Assembly (NCBI GenBank): GCA_024195265.1
Contig: JAJLRJ010000001.1
Coordinates: 61,065,789 to 61,129,788, forward strand
Source: Dendrophyllia cribrosa
Lineage: Eukaryota; Cnidaria; Anthozoa; Scleractinia; Dendrophylliidae
Direction: 5' to 3'
Length of the DNA stretch: 64,000 nucleotides
In this document: positions 33,302 through 44,194 of the stretch, one piece after another
How the letters are laid out: each line of letters starts with the position of its first letter
Position numbering within the stretch: position 1 is the stretch's first letter
Notes under the pieces: model-generated
What the model was told of the DNA's origin: nothing
Database searches by the model: none
What the model saw: only the letters and a program-made list of their open reading frames with translations
Position numbers and translations under genes: made by a program

Positions 33302-34250
33302 AAGTTGGTCAGTGGAACTTTACAAGTTGTTTTAAAACTCATTTATTCAGTCAAAGGGCTACCAGTCAAAACCATAAAACCAATAACACCAATAGCTTTT
33401 GTTCAACTTCGTGCTCGCATCGTACGATTTTAGAACCACCTTGTATATCAGCAGCACCACATAAAAGTACTGCTTGATATTCTTGATTTAAATGGTGACT
33501 CCGCAGACGTTTGAGTCGGATTACGTAAACTAAGATTGGCTTTGGGAGTGAAAGGTTTGCGGCATAAGTAGCAGCGACATATCTGTGATGAAGCGGGCTG
33601 GAATCGACAGGTATCTAAGCCATTAAACATGTTGACGAACAACAGTCAACAATGTCACCATTTTCCGTATCATTTTGAAAAGCCAAAATAACATGTATCC
33701 ATGGAAACCTTAACATAATGCTCCAGTTCAGCCCGGCTCTGCCCAGTTCTGCGGATGCCCTGGTTGGAAATGAATTGCAACTTGAAAAAATTGGCCAAGT
33801 TTTTCAATTTCTTCCCTTGTGTCTCTTTTTCTTAATCTGATAGTGGTTTATTCTCTCTTTGAGGTAGTATTTGGTATTTTCACTGGTGCCCTAAGAGAGT
33901 TTTAGGTAAGAGCAAAGGTACATATTCAAATATTTGGTAGGTTTTGTCGAAAAAGAGCAAAATCCGCGTGACATTTTCCCTTTAAGTTCGCTGAAAAAAC
34001 AATTTAAGGCACACGCTAGTAATAGTTTTTTTGTTATAGAGCTACAGCTGTTTTGTCGTAGCTTAATCAGGGAAAATTTATCTGCTGCACTTGTGGCATT
34101 CGCACATGTATAAGATATGATCGGTGCTTGTGTACACCAGCCGCATATTGCCCAACAAGTGAAGACATATTGTCATGAACTTGTTAGACTAAATGACTTG
34201 TTGATGGACGGAAAATCAGCTAGTTTTCGAGAAGATATCTAGCCCAACAT

Positions 34251-34497
34251 AAGGCGTGCGTTTCTCGAAACTCCCGAAGACTTTCGGGCCCGGAAGCTGT
34301 TTTTTAAATGTAGTTTTTAACGAAAGGCGTTGAAGTTTTTAGCCCACAAATCAGCTAAAGTTGTGTAGTAAACGTAAGATTTTATTGCTTAGCTTTCAAA
34401 ATCAACAAAAACCGAATCTTTATTGGTAAACATTTTAACGTAACACAGCTTTTCGGGTCCGAAAAGTTTTCGGGACTTTCAAGAAACGCACGCCAGG
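34251..34497. mobile_element. 247-bp MITE in the 3' UTR region
   Basis: ggcgtgcgtttctcgaaact at left; at right the complement of ggcgtgcgtttcttgaaagt. Inner ccgaagactttcgggccc has an inverted, diverged partner. Confidence 0.75.
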
Positions 34498-34787
34498 GCC
34501 CCAAAAATCTGCAGATCCATAAAAATAATTAGCTAGCGTGTGGTAGACTTGAAGAAAGAAATATCAGGTTATGCAGAAGAAAGTAGTATGTAGTTGATGA
34601 TGTTGTTTTTATTTGAAGGCTCTCTAGTTATGATTATGTGATGTACGTTGTACAATGTTACATTACAAAGAACTTGAGATATATTTTTGGTACAAAGTAT
34701 ATAATATAGAAAGACAAAAACAATTGCGGGTTAAGCACTGTATATTGGTTTTGGATATAAACTTTTTATTTTTATGTGTCTTGTTAA

Positions 34788-34793
34788 AATAAA
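34788..34793 (+). terminator. poly(A) signal AATAAA
   Basis: ttaaaataaactg, a canonical signal in an AT-rich stretch about 1.5 kb after the SETX stop. No stronger signal was noted closer to the stop. Confidence 0.45.
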
Positions 34794-34859
34794 CTGTAAA
34801 TGTGCTGTGAAAACCTGAGTAGAACTACTATTAAAGTTTCAATTTACTGTATGTTCACT

Positions 34860-34960
34860 GCAGTTAAATCTCGATAACTTGAACTTCCCGTCCGTGCTTT
34901 ACGTAATATATCAAACACGAGGAAGGGTCTTTAAACGGGATTTCTAAACGAGAAGTGGGT
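34860..34960. mobile_element. pogo/Tigger-like end
   Basis: cagttaaatctcgataactt is a typical pogo-like terminal sequence (CAGTnnAACCTCGATAACT). The other end was not located. Confidence 0.4.
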
Positions 34961-35640
34961 TGGAAAACGAGGAGCCGCCGAGTTTCATTAACCGACTTCG
35001 AGGTCTCCGGATACCTGATGAAACACCCCTTCGAGTGGTTGAACAAACAAAGGAAGCAATTCGCCAAAATCTATGCTAAATAAGATCGGGTTTCCAAATC
35101 ACCGTCACCGGACACCCACACCAGTAAACTCAGAGGACGAGAAGCTGGAGGGCTCCTGAGACGTCAGTTGCCGGGCCCGATTCCAAGGTTTCCAGATGAT
35201 GGGACGAAGACACAGATAGGACTCGTAAAAAGACCACCGATGTTCTTCACAACTGTTACGATCTAGAACTATATTCTCAGTCGATATTCCAGGTCTCCAT
35301 CTCTCCACAGTACAACTCCTGGACTTGCCTGACATGGGAGGAGTGCTCCGATGTTATTACGTCCTGGCAAGACAGATGTTCACCAGGGTTGAAGTGGTCT
35401 CCTACGCAGTCGTTATTAGGGCTCGTCACGCAATGCTCCTTCCCCACCAACGGCTGCTTCAATCTGAACCAGATTCCTTTCCCTTTGTTTTGCGTTTGCA
35501 CGTGATAATTTCTGCTTGCGTTTGCACGTGATAATTAGTGATTTCAATAAAACCATCGCGTATCAGTATCTGATACGTTTCCCACGTAAATTAATCGCGC
35601 TTTTCCCTCGATTTTCCGAGAAGCGCCAGACATCTCAGTG
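34961..35640. other. unassigned sequence
   Basis: Minus-strand open frames at 35105-35335 and 35277-35501 overlap in different frames (HFNPGEHLSCQDVITSEHSS is a sample). I recognise no family. Could be a decayed gene or chance. Confidence 0.25.
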
Positions 35641-35647
35641 ATTTCCT

Positions 35648-36054
35648 ATGGATGTAACTCCGAAGAAATGGACAGAATGTAGTTCTAAGTTTTTCATTTG
35701 TTTGTCGGTTTCCATAAAGAAAGGCAAGATTTATATTTTCGGGAAAAGTTCGTTCGATGTTGCTGAAATCATTCGATCTTCACTGACTGTGGACGTGAGT
35801 CGATACAAGTTGGAGAATAGCGAACTGTTCGTATGTAGAGTCTATGTAGGGGTAAATGCTACAAAAGTTTGTTAAAATTCCAGCGGATATCAGATAAACA
35901 GAAAGAAATCAAGCTGGAAATAGAAGAGATATTTAATGCAAGAAAAATACAAAGAACCAAGCGACTACAGCGATCGGAAAGGGACGAGGAGAATAACGCA
36001 GATGAGAACAATGTAATGGCACCTACTCGAAGAAAATCTTCGAAATTGCTTTAA
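35648..36054 (+). pseudogene. decayed Cys-containing protein fragment
   Basis: MDVTPKKWTECSSKFFICLS, then GKIYIFGKSSFDVAEIIRSS, LENSELFVCR, and after a frame change QRISDKQKEIKLEIEEIF and RTKRLQRSERDE. Paired Cys before and after a Gly-Lys-Ser-Ser core suggests a small treble-clef or ZAD-like module of a type common in cnidarian multicopy genes. A frameshift near 35870 breaks the frame. Function unknown. Confidence 0.35.
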
Positions 36055-36689
36055 GACATTAAATTGTGTTCATTTCTTTAAGGAAGGAACGTAAGAATTT
36101 ACCAGCATCCGTGAGATTTACAAAACAGCAACCATGCTGCAGATTAATATCTGTTGGATACCAAATCAAACGCTATTACAAAACAACGGAGGTTAAGCTT
36201 AGCTCCACTGAGACACACTACTCAACTACAGAACTAACTAAGGAGCTTAAAAATAATGCAAGAATTCATGATTTCAAAACAGTGGAATTGAAGACTACGG
36301 CTTTTTGAGACTACGATCTAAGACGCCTATATCCGTGATGCCGGAAACACTTTCTCACAAGTCTTGCACACCGCAGACTTTAGACATTAAATCACGGCCT
36401 GAGAAATTTTAACGATCCTGTCATGTCAAAGCGATAACAAACTTTAGCTGATAAGTATTTATCTCACAACAAAAGTAAGCCAAAGAACGAACCAGAATGT
36501 ATGTCAATAGAGCTAGCACCGAACAACGGTATATTATAAAAGAAATAAAATGATTCCGCAAACGCCTCTGGAAAGCATGAATCCTCCTATCAATTTGAGA
36601 GATAATCCGCCGAGATCAAAAGGTCAATATCATCGAAGAGAACAAATTCATAACTGTGATCTAAAGACGCAATCCTCTCTGAAGTCTTA
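36055..36689. other. no gene seen
   Basis: Short open frames only; possibly the eroded downstream part of the preceding fragment. Nothing firm. Confidence 0.35.
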
Positions 36690-37090
36690 ATTGGAAAGCT
36701 TTATACTTAAGGTTTTTAAAATACTTTTTTTGCGACGAGTGGGAGTCGTGTTTAGCATGTCTATTTTTACACAACGGCCATTCATTAGCCATGCTTCTGG
36801 CCCTTCTGGCGAGCCGAAAACGGTAGAAAATTCTCCATTCTCAATTCTTGACCGGTCAATCTCAGCCTGGCTGCCGATATTAACTGCGCTCATGCCAATA
36901 CTTGTCAAGTAATGGAAGACTGTCGGAAGAGCTTGATAAATCAAATCCCGTAGGCAAGTTTACAAAAATATCACCCTTCTGCAAAACGATTTTTTGAATT
37001 GCTAGCTTTTGATATTCATTTAAGTCAGGAATTTTGAACTTCGAAGCAGACAAATGGAAAGCTTCGTCGAGCGACGCTATCTTGTTTGCA
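36690..37090 (-). pseudogene. RecQ-like helicase relic
   Basis: Minus-strand reading: ASLDEAFHLSASKFKIPDLN, EYQKLAIQKIVLQKGDIFVN, LPTG, then after a frame change IYQALPTVFHYLTSIGMSAV, AEIDRSRIENGEFSTVFGSP and EAWLMNGR. L-x-E-x-Q-x-x-AI and FVNLPTG are the start of a RecQ-type DEAD-like helicase. The Walker A Gly-Lys-Ser is deleted at the frameshift near 36940. The stretch normally found between ALPTVF and YLTSIG is also lost. Not functional as an ATPase. Confidence 0.65.
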
Positions 37091-37199
37091 CTGCTGGTAC
37101 AAAAGTAGCCAACGATAATACACGAGCTCTGATTGGACAAGTGGTTTTGGCGCGATTGGTTCGCGGCTATGGGAGTGAAGCTGTGATTGGCTAAACCGT

Positions 37200-37395
37200 G
37201 CAAAGGAATGTGGTTCAGATTGAAGCAGCCGTGGGTGGGGGAGGAGCGTTGCGTGACCAGCCCTAATGACGGCTGCGTAGGAAGACTAGGGTTGAACTTG
37301 ACTCAACTTTGCACCCCTGAGGAAACGTAGAGGCCGGAGTTATCGATGGCTAGAGTAACCACCGCGGAGTCACCCGAAGACGCAGTACCTATTTT
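37200..37395. repeat. dispersed repeat with GC-rich core
   Basis: gtgggggaggagcgttgcgtgac and atgacggctgcgtaggaaga look like a common repeat of this genome, but only this copy is in the window. Low support. Confidence 0.25.
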
Positions 37396-37935
37396 CGTGA
37401 CACTTTAATTTCGTGATTTGGGAATGGTCATATTTCGCGACACTTTATTTTCGTTATTTTGCTAAATTTGTAGAAGTTGTTACTTTTTTTTCGCTATTTC
37501 GTCGATAAATCAATCATTAAATACCTTCGCTATTTGACTTCACTACGAAAATAAACCACACTACTTATAAATTTTTGTATTTGATTTGTATTTCTCTTAT
37601 GCTCGTACTCATGGCACACCAGTTGGTAAAAACCTGCAAGGTACAATGTCTAGTGTTAAAAACATAGCGATGTACAACTGCAACAAAACGAAAACTTAGA
37701 CAAAGTAAAGTAGGTGTACAACTTCCCGGTAGTCTATTGAGATGTATTGAGTGAAATGATGAATGGAAATAAACATATATTGAACAAGTGAACTCAGAAC
37801 GAATTAAAGGTCTGAAATTTCACTTAAAGTTTATATGTATGGTCACTTAATTTTCGCGCATGCAAATTTTCGCGACACTTAATTTTTGCGACATCAACTT
37901 TTCCGATTTTCTGAAAGTGTCGCGCATTTTAAGTG
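37395..37935. mobile_element. AT-rich MITE, about 540 bp
   Basis: Repeated tcgtgacactttaatttcgt at left and cgcgacacttaatttttgcg at right, with several inner tcgcgacac and tttcgc copies in both orientations. The ends are fuzzy. Confidence 0.5.
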
Positions 37936-37974
37936 TAATAAGGTAGACGGAGAGAGAGTAACAGTCTCTATTGG

Positions 37975-38650
37975 AGCTGGTCGAACATCAGAGGAGACAC
38001 CAGGAGCAAGGGGAGTAGCAGCAAGAGCAGCATCAGGAACGGCAGCCGGAGCACGTTGTAGGACTTAAGGGCGAGAGCCAGAGGAGCCAGCGGCAGCTGA
38101 AAGCTCGGCGGTACCCCAGGCATTTCGGCTCTCGCGGGCCATATGACCAGGCTAACGGCAGGGACGGCAGAGACCATGAAGGGGACACTGCTTAGTGCGA
38201 TGACCAGATTTCCTGCAGACAGAGCAGTACGCGGACTGGTGGCGATACCATGCACGGCAATCATGACATCTCTAAGATCTCTGGAAACTTGTGCGTGGAG
38301 GCCGTGATGTCATGAATCTCTCCAAAAGCACCAAAGACCTCACTGACAGTGCTGTTGTGTACTTTAGCCGGGCGGTCTCGGGGACACACTTAACGGGACT
38401 TTGACTCCACGGGAGTGATACAGAGGTTGGTGTCGCCGTACTGGATCCCAGCCTCGACGACAGCCTCATAGGTGGCGGTTATTTTGAACGTCAGCCGCAC
38501 GGCACCGTTGCGTAGAAACTGCACAACAGTCACATCCGCACGGGGAACAGCGTTTAGCAGCGTTGGAAGGACATCCACAGCACCGACCGAACGGCAAATC
38601 TCTGGTGGAAAATAGGCCATCGGGCTATTCGGACAGGAAAGGACAGGCAT
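37975..38650 (-). pseudogene. retroelement ORF1/gag-like protein with CCHC knuckles, decayed
   Basis: Minus-strand reading: PPEICRSVGAVDVLPTLLN, ADVTVVQFLRNGAVRLTFKI, GIQYGDTNL, then after frame changes AWYRHQSAYCSVCRKSGHRT and KQCPLHGLCRPCR, stop, PGHMARE. CSVCRKSGHRTKQC is a C-x2-C-x4-H-x4-C zinc knuckle; the second knuckle is broken by an in-frame stop. The layout (RRM-like region, then knuckles) matches ORF1 of LINE-type elements. The matching RT was not found nearby. Confidence 0.6.
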
Positions 38651-38879
38651 GGAGAAGAAAAAAAGGAAAAACATTGAAAAGTTAAGCGTTGCTCGCCAAG
38701 GAAGAAGAGATGGATGGGTGACCAAAATGGACGCCCAACCAAAGCAGTGAATAATGAGTAAAATAAAGAAAAGTTTGAAGTTTGAAGTGAATAATCACCA
38801 AAATGTTCTCACCAAAATTTGCTTACGAGCGACGCTTACCAAACTTGGAACGCCTTACAGCTTATGCAAAAAAATACTA

Positions 38880-39340
38880 GAGCCTCCGGCAAGACCCGTG
38901 TTAGGTCTTATCAACGTGGCACAGAGGTCCCACATGAAGACAACAAGCGACGAAAATGTGAAGCTTGTGGGTTGTGACTAAAAGTGACGAAGTCAGAATA
39001 CCGCTCAAATGCGCTTTGGTAAACTATAGCCACTAAATAGGGCACAGTGCTGGCGCGTATTACCCCTAAAATAGTGAGCCCAAGTATAAGCAGCCATGGG
39101 CTGCCGTTTCGGCCTTGTTAGGCCTCATCAGCATGGTATAGCTGATGTAATAACAAGCGATGAAAATGTAAGGTTTATGGAATGTGCCTAAAAGTGACAA
39201 AGTTAGAGTACCGCACAAGTGCCTATAGTTCACCAAAGCACATTTGTACCTTATTCACACTACGTCACTCCTAACCCCGTGACTCAAGCCTAACATTTTC
39301 ATCGCTTGTTATCTTCATGTGGGATCCCTAAGCCCAAGTA
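38880..39340. mobile_element. Penelope-like pseudo-LTRs, tandem plus inverted piece
   Basis: Two diverged direct copies (about 38885-39060 and 39100-39270) share ttaggtcttatca/ttaggcctcatca, acaagcga(c/t)gaaaatgt and aaaagtgac(g/a)aagt. A third piece at 39290-39335 is inverted (cattttcatcgcttgttatc). The hammerhead-like core at 39094-39136 and the tandem arrangement fit Penelope-like element LTRs. Confidence 0.55.
39094..39136 (-). ncRNA. hammerhead-ribozyme-like motif
   Basis: On the minus strand: stem I CCATG, core CTGATGA (plus 39125-39131), stem II GGCC-taacaa-GGCC, core GAAAC (plus 39106-39110), a very short stem III, then CATGG closing stem I. Core and stem II are perfect. The expected cleavage triplet GTC reads GGC, so this copy may be inactive. 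The paralogous site near 38895-38915 has lost the core. Confidence 0.6.
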
Positions 39341-39374
39341 TTAGAATTAGATTTCACTGGGGAAAATATTTTTA

Positions 39375-39550
39375 GTGATAATGGAACTTCAATGAACCCC
39401 ACTTTTTGAACAAAATCGCACCCAGTGAAAAATTTTGCCGTTATATTTGTGTTAAATTTCTGCTGGATTTTGTAATAATCTAATAACTGCTGGATTTTGT
39501 TTAAAACGTGGGGTTCATTTAAGCGCGATTATCACTAAAAATAGCTGTAC
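39375..39550. mobile_element. small MITE
   Basis: tttagtgataatgg and gaaccccac at left are inverted at right as gtggggttc and ttatcactaaa. Confidence 0.6.
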
Positions 39551-39784
39551 TTTTTCGCCAAGTTTTATAGGCATCACTTTAGAGCCCAAAAAGGTATGAG
39601 TGCGTCCGAAATAACGAAGCCACCTTAAATTGAAATTTACCTTGGCAAAGTTGATTATATGTGTAACCGATTTTACCTAGGTAAAATTTACCTTCTTGGC
39701 ACGTCCTGAAAAACAATAGAGCCATTGTTACACGGCACCCTTAAATTTGAATGTACCAAGGTAAATGGTTCTCTACGTGAAACC

Positions 39785-40552
39785 AATAGGCCTTATTCAC
39801 GATACTGCCGCCATGTTGGTTTTTATATTATTATGCAAATTTATCACGTGATTTCTGAGGGGGCAAACAACTCAAACTCGGGAGATTTTAAACCAGTTGT
39901 TTATTATGTTGATATTTTTTCGGAGCTATTGCATTTTTACAGTGTTACAGTAGTTAATATACTTAAGTTATTTTCGTCGCGTTAGTAACAAGTAAACAGT
40001 AATACAAGTCAAATATAGAGCAACCATTCCAAACAACTATCTAGCTATCAAATATGATTTTTACAAGCCAGGATACTTCACTGTTAGATAGAACCGATCT
40101 TCCGAAAATGGTTCCTTTATCCATTGTGTGCCCCCTGGCAGTGCACATGGCTAATTTGCATCATAATGTTGCCACCAACATGGCGGCTATCGTGAATAAG
40201 GTCAGCATTAGATCCCATCCGCCTAAACCACCTCGGACACTTATTGAGAATTATATAACGTAATGCCGACACTTGGAATTTTATTTTCAATAAATTTTTA
40301 AGTGTAAAAAAAAAATCTAAAATCCCCATTCAGGATTCAACCTGTGACCTCAGCCAGGCTTAGGCTTACATAGCCTACCGTACCAGAGTACCACCTAGCT
40401 TCTAGGGTTGTTTAGGCCTAAATTTAACTATATAAACTGCTAAACCCAACTGAAAGCTAACCAGTTACTCCGTTATATAAGTCTCAATAAGGTGTCCGAG
40501 GTGGTTTAGGCGGTTGGGATTTAATGCTAACCCGTGAAATAAGGCCTATTAG
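39785..40552. mobile_element. MITE interrupted by a second element
   Basis: Left end ataggccttattcacg with inner gccgccatgttgg. The inverted partner ccaacatggcggc-tatcgtgaataagg ends at about 40202. The missing tip (ataaggcctatt) reappears at about 40541-40552 after the nested element, with cgtgaataagg/cgtgaaataagg at the join. Confidence 0.6.
40203..40530 (-). mobile_element. nested inverted-repeat element with tRNA-like loop
   Basis: Arms: cgcctaaaccacctcggaca at left and its complement near 40495-40520, plus agcatta/taatgct tips. The minus strand of the loop has a B-box-like ggttgaatcctg and an A-box-like tagctaggtggta, so the core may be a tRNA-derived SINE or tRNA pseudogene. Confidence 0.5.
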
Positions 40553-40922
40553 GTAAAACTACTGAAAAACTGGCGTACTATTTTTTTCTTGTGAAAGAGA
40601 ATTTGTCTTATCTGAAATTTGCTATTACAGATGCAAAAACAACACAAAGTATTGGCGTAAAGGGGAGTCACCACTCCGCAATCGGCGTGACATACGACTT
40701 CCATTGCATGACTAAAAGTCCCAACTATCTCTCCACGCACCACGGGCTGAAACCTCCGGTTAGCATCGTGCTTCACAATGGAACGTGTTTATGACGTTAC
40801 CAAAGCAAAAATAAGCAAAATTAACCGTAAATTTTCTCGCGTTTCCTTCGGTGATATTTTTTCAACTACTTCTAACACTACGTTTCACATACTCTTTTTA
40901 AGTCAGAGCAATTTGTGTTAAA

Positions 40923-41196
40923 TACAGCTGTTTCGAGAAAGGTTGTCGGAAAAAAGCGTAAAAGTGCACGCGACAATCCAGAAAGGTATTGTGGGTAGTC
41001 ATCCACGCTATATCCTAAAAACTCATTTATCCCAATGGCCTGCCATCTAAGATCGTCCCTGTACGGACGAGGCATCGCGGGTTTCATGTACTTATTTGAC
41101 TTATTAAAATTTATTGACCATATCCCATGTTATTTTTCGGGATTGTCGCGTGCACTTTTTCGCTTTTTTCCGACAACCTTTCTCGAAATAGCTGTA
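40923..41196. mobile_element. Tc1/mariner-type MITE, 274 bp
   Basis: TA-cagctgtttcgagaaagg at left and its complement ending agctg-TA at right; arms of about 56 bp (shared inner cgacaatcc). The flanking TA suggests a Tc1/mariner target duplication. Confidence 0.75.
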
Positions 41197-41360
41197 TACG
41201 AAGTCGCGTGAAACTGGAGCAACCGTCTGAACGACCCTATGGTTTTTCCGTCCAAAAAGTTAGCATTTACCCTTTCCGCAAGATGGCAAAGTTTAAAAAA
41301 GATTCACCGAAGGAGACTCGAAATTTTAATAAAGTGAGGTCAATTCTTGCACAATATTCG

Positions 41361-41532
41361 CTATTCACAACACTCGAAATAAAGCGCGAAGACTGAATTC
41401 CAGAGGTATTTCGACTCGAACTATGTTAACGAACCCCATTGAGTCTGGCAATCCCTAGGGATGTTAAATAAGGATAAAAGATGATTCTCACCAGCATTCT
41501 GCCCTTCAAACGTGATCAAGCGCCCGGAAGAG
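41361..41532 (+). repeat. split direct repeat A1
   Basis: It starts ctattcacaacactcg and ends cggaagag. It differs from A2 at about 41478 (gatgattctc versus gatgactctc). Confidence 0.9.
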
Positions 41533-41597
41533 CATTTGACGACTCTTTTCTGTGACCCCCGAATTTCAAGTGAAGAAGATTATCTGTTGTTGTGATT

Positions 41598-41858
41598 ATG
41601 GCGGATCCACAGATGCCAGTTCAACCAGCACGACTGGTGCGTCCAGCGCAGCCAGCTCCACTGGCACGGCCAGTGCAACCAGCACAAGCGGCACAGCCAG
41701 CACAAGCGGCACAACCAGCACGGCCGGCACAAGCGGCACAACTGGCACAGCCGGCACAGGCGGCACAATTACCAGCACAAGCGGCACAACCAGCACAAGT
41801 GGCACAACCAGCACAGCCAGCGCAACCGCTAGGTCAGGGTGAACAGAGAGAACTCGAG
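41598..41858 (+). CDS. gag-like protein, exon 1 (Pro/Gln/Ala-rich)
   Basis: ATG at 41598 (MADPQMPVQPARL). Eighty-seven codons made mostly of PAQ/AAQ triplets and ending GQGEQRELE at a phase-0 donor (gag-gtaact). The low-complexity tract comes from a short DNA repeat (cagcacaagcggcac). The start was chosen as the first ATG after A1. The splice to 44195 is inferred from phase and from the coding sequence resuming there. Confidence 0.5.
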
Positions 41859-42064
41859 GTAACTATTTTTCTGAACTGTAGTCTATTATGCCATCGAATT
41901 TCCCCAAAGTTTTGGCGCGGTGTTGTTTCAGTTGAGTTTTTGTAAATTTTGGGTGAAAGGGTAACACGCATCTTAAGGTTATCGCTAAATTTGTTCTTAT
42001 GGTACGGTTGGCTTGGGTTCAAATCATTTTATTTCTCGCCTTGGATATTAAATGTGTTTATTGT

Positions 42065-44155
42065 TGAGCCACAGTACTCTTAGTGACATGATTCTTTCGC
42101 CAAGGGAACGACTGATGATCACTAATGAGTGTGTTTTTCGATGCATTTTGTTCGGGCTCAGTATTTGATTGTACTCTTAGTGACATGATTCTTTCGTCAA
42201 GGGAACGACTGATGATCACTAATGAGGGTGTTTACAATGCATATTGTTTAAACTCAGTATTTGATTGTATTCTTAGTGACATGATTCTTTCGTCAAGGAA
42301 ACGACTGATGATCACTAATGAGTGTGTTTGCAATGCTTATTGTTTGGTCTCAGTATTTGATTGTACTCTTAGTGACATGATTCTTTCGTCAAGGGAACTA
42401 CTGATGATCACTAATGAGTGTGTTTACGATGAGTATTGTTCGAGCTCAGTATTTGATTGTACTCTTGGTGGCATGATTCTTTCGTCAAGGGAGCGATTGA
42501 TGATCACTAATGAGTATGTTTACAATAAGCATTGTTTGGGCTCGGTGTTTGTTTTGTACTCTTAGTGACATGATTCTTTTGTCAAGGGAACGATTGATGT
42601 TTACTAATGAGTGTGTGCACGCGCACAATGCATATTGTTTGAGCTGGGTATTTAATTGTGCTCTTAGTGACATGATTCTTTCGTCAAGAGAACGACTGAT
42701 GATCACTAATGAGTGTGTTTACAATGCATATTGTTCGTCGAGTTCAGTATTTGATTGTATTCTTAGTGACATGATTCTTTCGTCAAGGGAGCGATTGATG
42801 ATCACTAATAAGTGTGTTTACAATGCTTTTTGTTTAAACTCAGTATTTGATTGTACTCTTGGTTGACATGATTCTTTCATCAACGGAACGACTGATTATC
42901 GCAAATGAGTGTGGTTACAGTGCATATTGTTCGAGCTCGGTTTTTAATTGTGCTCTTAATGACATGATTCTTTCGTCAAGGCAACGATTGATGTTTACTA
43001 ATGAGTGCGTGCACGCGCACAATGAATATTGTTTGAGCTGGGTATTTAATTGTGCTCTTAGTGCTATGATTCTTTCGTCAAGGGAGCGATTGATGATCAC
43101 TAATGAGTGTGTTTACAATGCATATTGTTTGAACTCAGCATTTGATTGTTCTCTTAGTGACATGATTCTTTCGTCAAGGGAGCGATTGATGATCACTAAT
43201 GAGTGTGTTTACAATGCATATTGTTCGTCGAGTTCAGTATTTGATTGTATTCTTAGTGACATGATTCTTTCGTCAAGGGAGCGATTGATGATCACTAATA
43301 AGTGTGTTTACAATGCTTTTTGTTTAAACTCAGTATTTGATTGTACTCTTGGTTGACATGATTCTTTCATCAACGGAACGACTGATTATCGCTAATGAGT
43401 GTGGTTACAGTGCATATTGTTCGAGCTCGGTTTTTAATTGTGCTCTTAATGACATGATTCTTTCGTCAAGGCAACGATTGATGTTTACTAATGAGTGTGT
43501 GCACGCGCACAATGAATATTGTTTGAGCTGGGTATTTAATTGTGCTCTTAGTGCTATGATTCTTTCGTCAAGGGAGCGATTGATGATCACTAATGAGTGT
43601 GTTTACAATGCATATTGTTTGAACTCAGTATTTGATTGTTCTCTTAGTGACATGATTCTTTCGTCAAGGGAGCGATTGATGATCACTAATGAGTGTGTTT
43701 ACAATGCATATTGTTCGTCGAGTTCAGTATTTGATTGTATTCTTAGTGACATGATTCTTTCGTCAAGGGAGCGATTGATGATCACTAATAAGTGTGTTTA
43801 CAATGCTTTTCGTTTAAACTCAGTATTTGATTGTACTCTTGGTTGACATGATTCTTTCATCAACGGAACGACTGATTATCGCTAATGAGTGTGGTTACAG
43901 TGCATATTGTTCGAGCTCGGTTTTTAATTGTGCTCTTAGTGACATGATTCTTTCGTCAAGGGAACGACTGCTGTTCACTGAGAAGTATGTTTACAATGCA
44001 TATTGTTTGAGTTCGGTATTTGATTGTCGACTCTTGGTGACATGATTCGTTCGTCTAGGGAATGACTGCTGATCACTAGCAAGTGTGTGCACGATGCATT
44101 TTTTATCAGTATTTGATTGAACTATTAGTGACATGATTCTTTCGTCAAGGCCCAT
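42065..44155 (+). repeat. 96-bp satellite, about 22 copies with a 490-bp higher-order unit
   Basis: The monomer contains tagtgacatgattctttcgtc, gaacgactgatgatcacta and tgagtgtgtttacaatgc. Copies differ by up to about 10 bp in length. Positions 42847-43336 and 43337-43826 are nearly identical 490-bp blocks of five monomers. Because the monomer length is a multiple of three, long frames stay open, but the array lies between the gag donor (41858) and acceptor (44195) and is read as intronic. Confidence 0.92.
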
Positions 44156-44194
44156 TGACGGATGTTTGAATGCGTTTTATGTGATCCTTTTCAG

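Larger units (their letters stand above)
33302..34830 (+). other. SETX: probable SETX 3' UTR with inserted repeats
   Basis: No gene seen. The AT-rich part 34560-34810 looks like untranslated sequence and ends with a canonical poly(A) signal at 34788. A MITE sits inside at 34251-34497. Confidence 0.45.

Noticed and set aside
42125..44045. Cys/Ser-rich repeat protein made of 32-residue units
   Set aside because: The 96-bp satellite is divisible by three, so frames stay open by default. It is interrupted several times and lies between gag splice sites.
42065..44155. CRISPR-like array
   Set aside because: The 96-bp monomers are contiguous with no unique spacers, and the context is eukaryotic.
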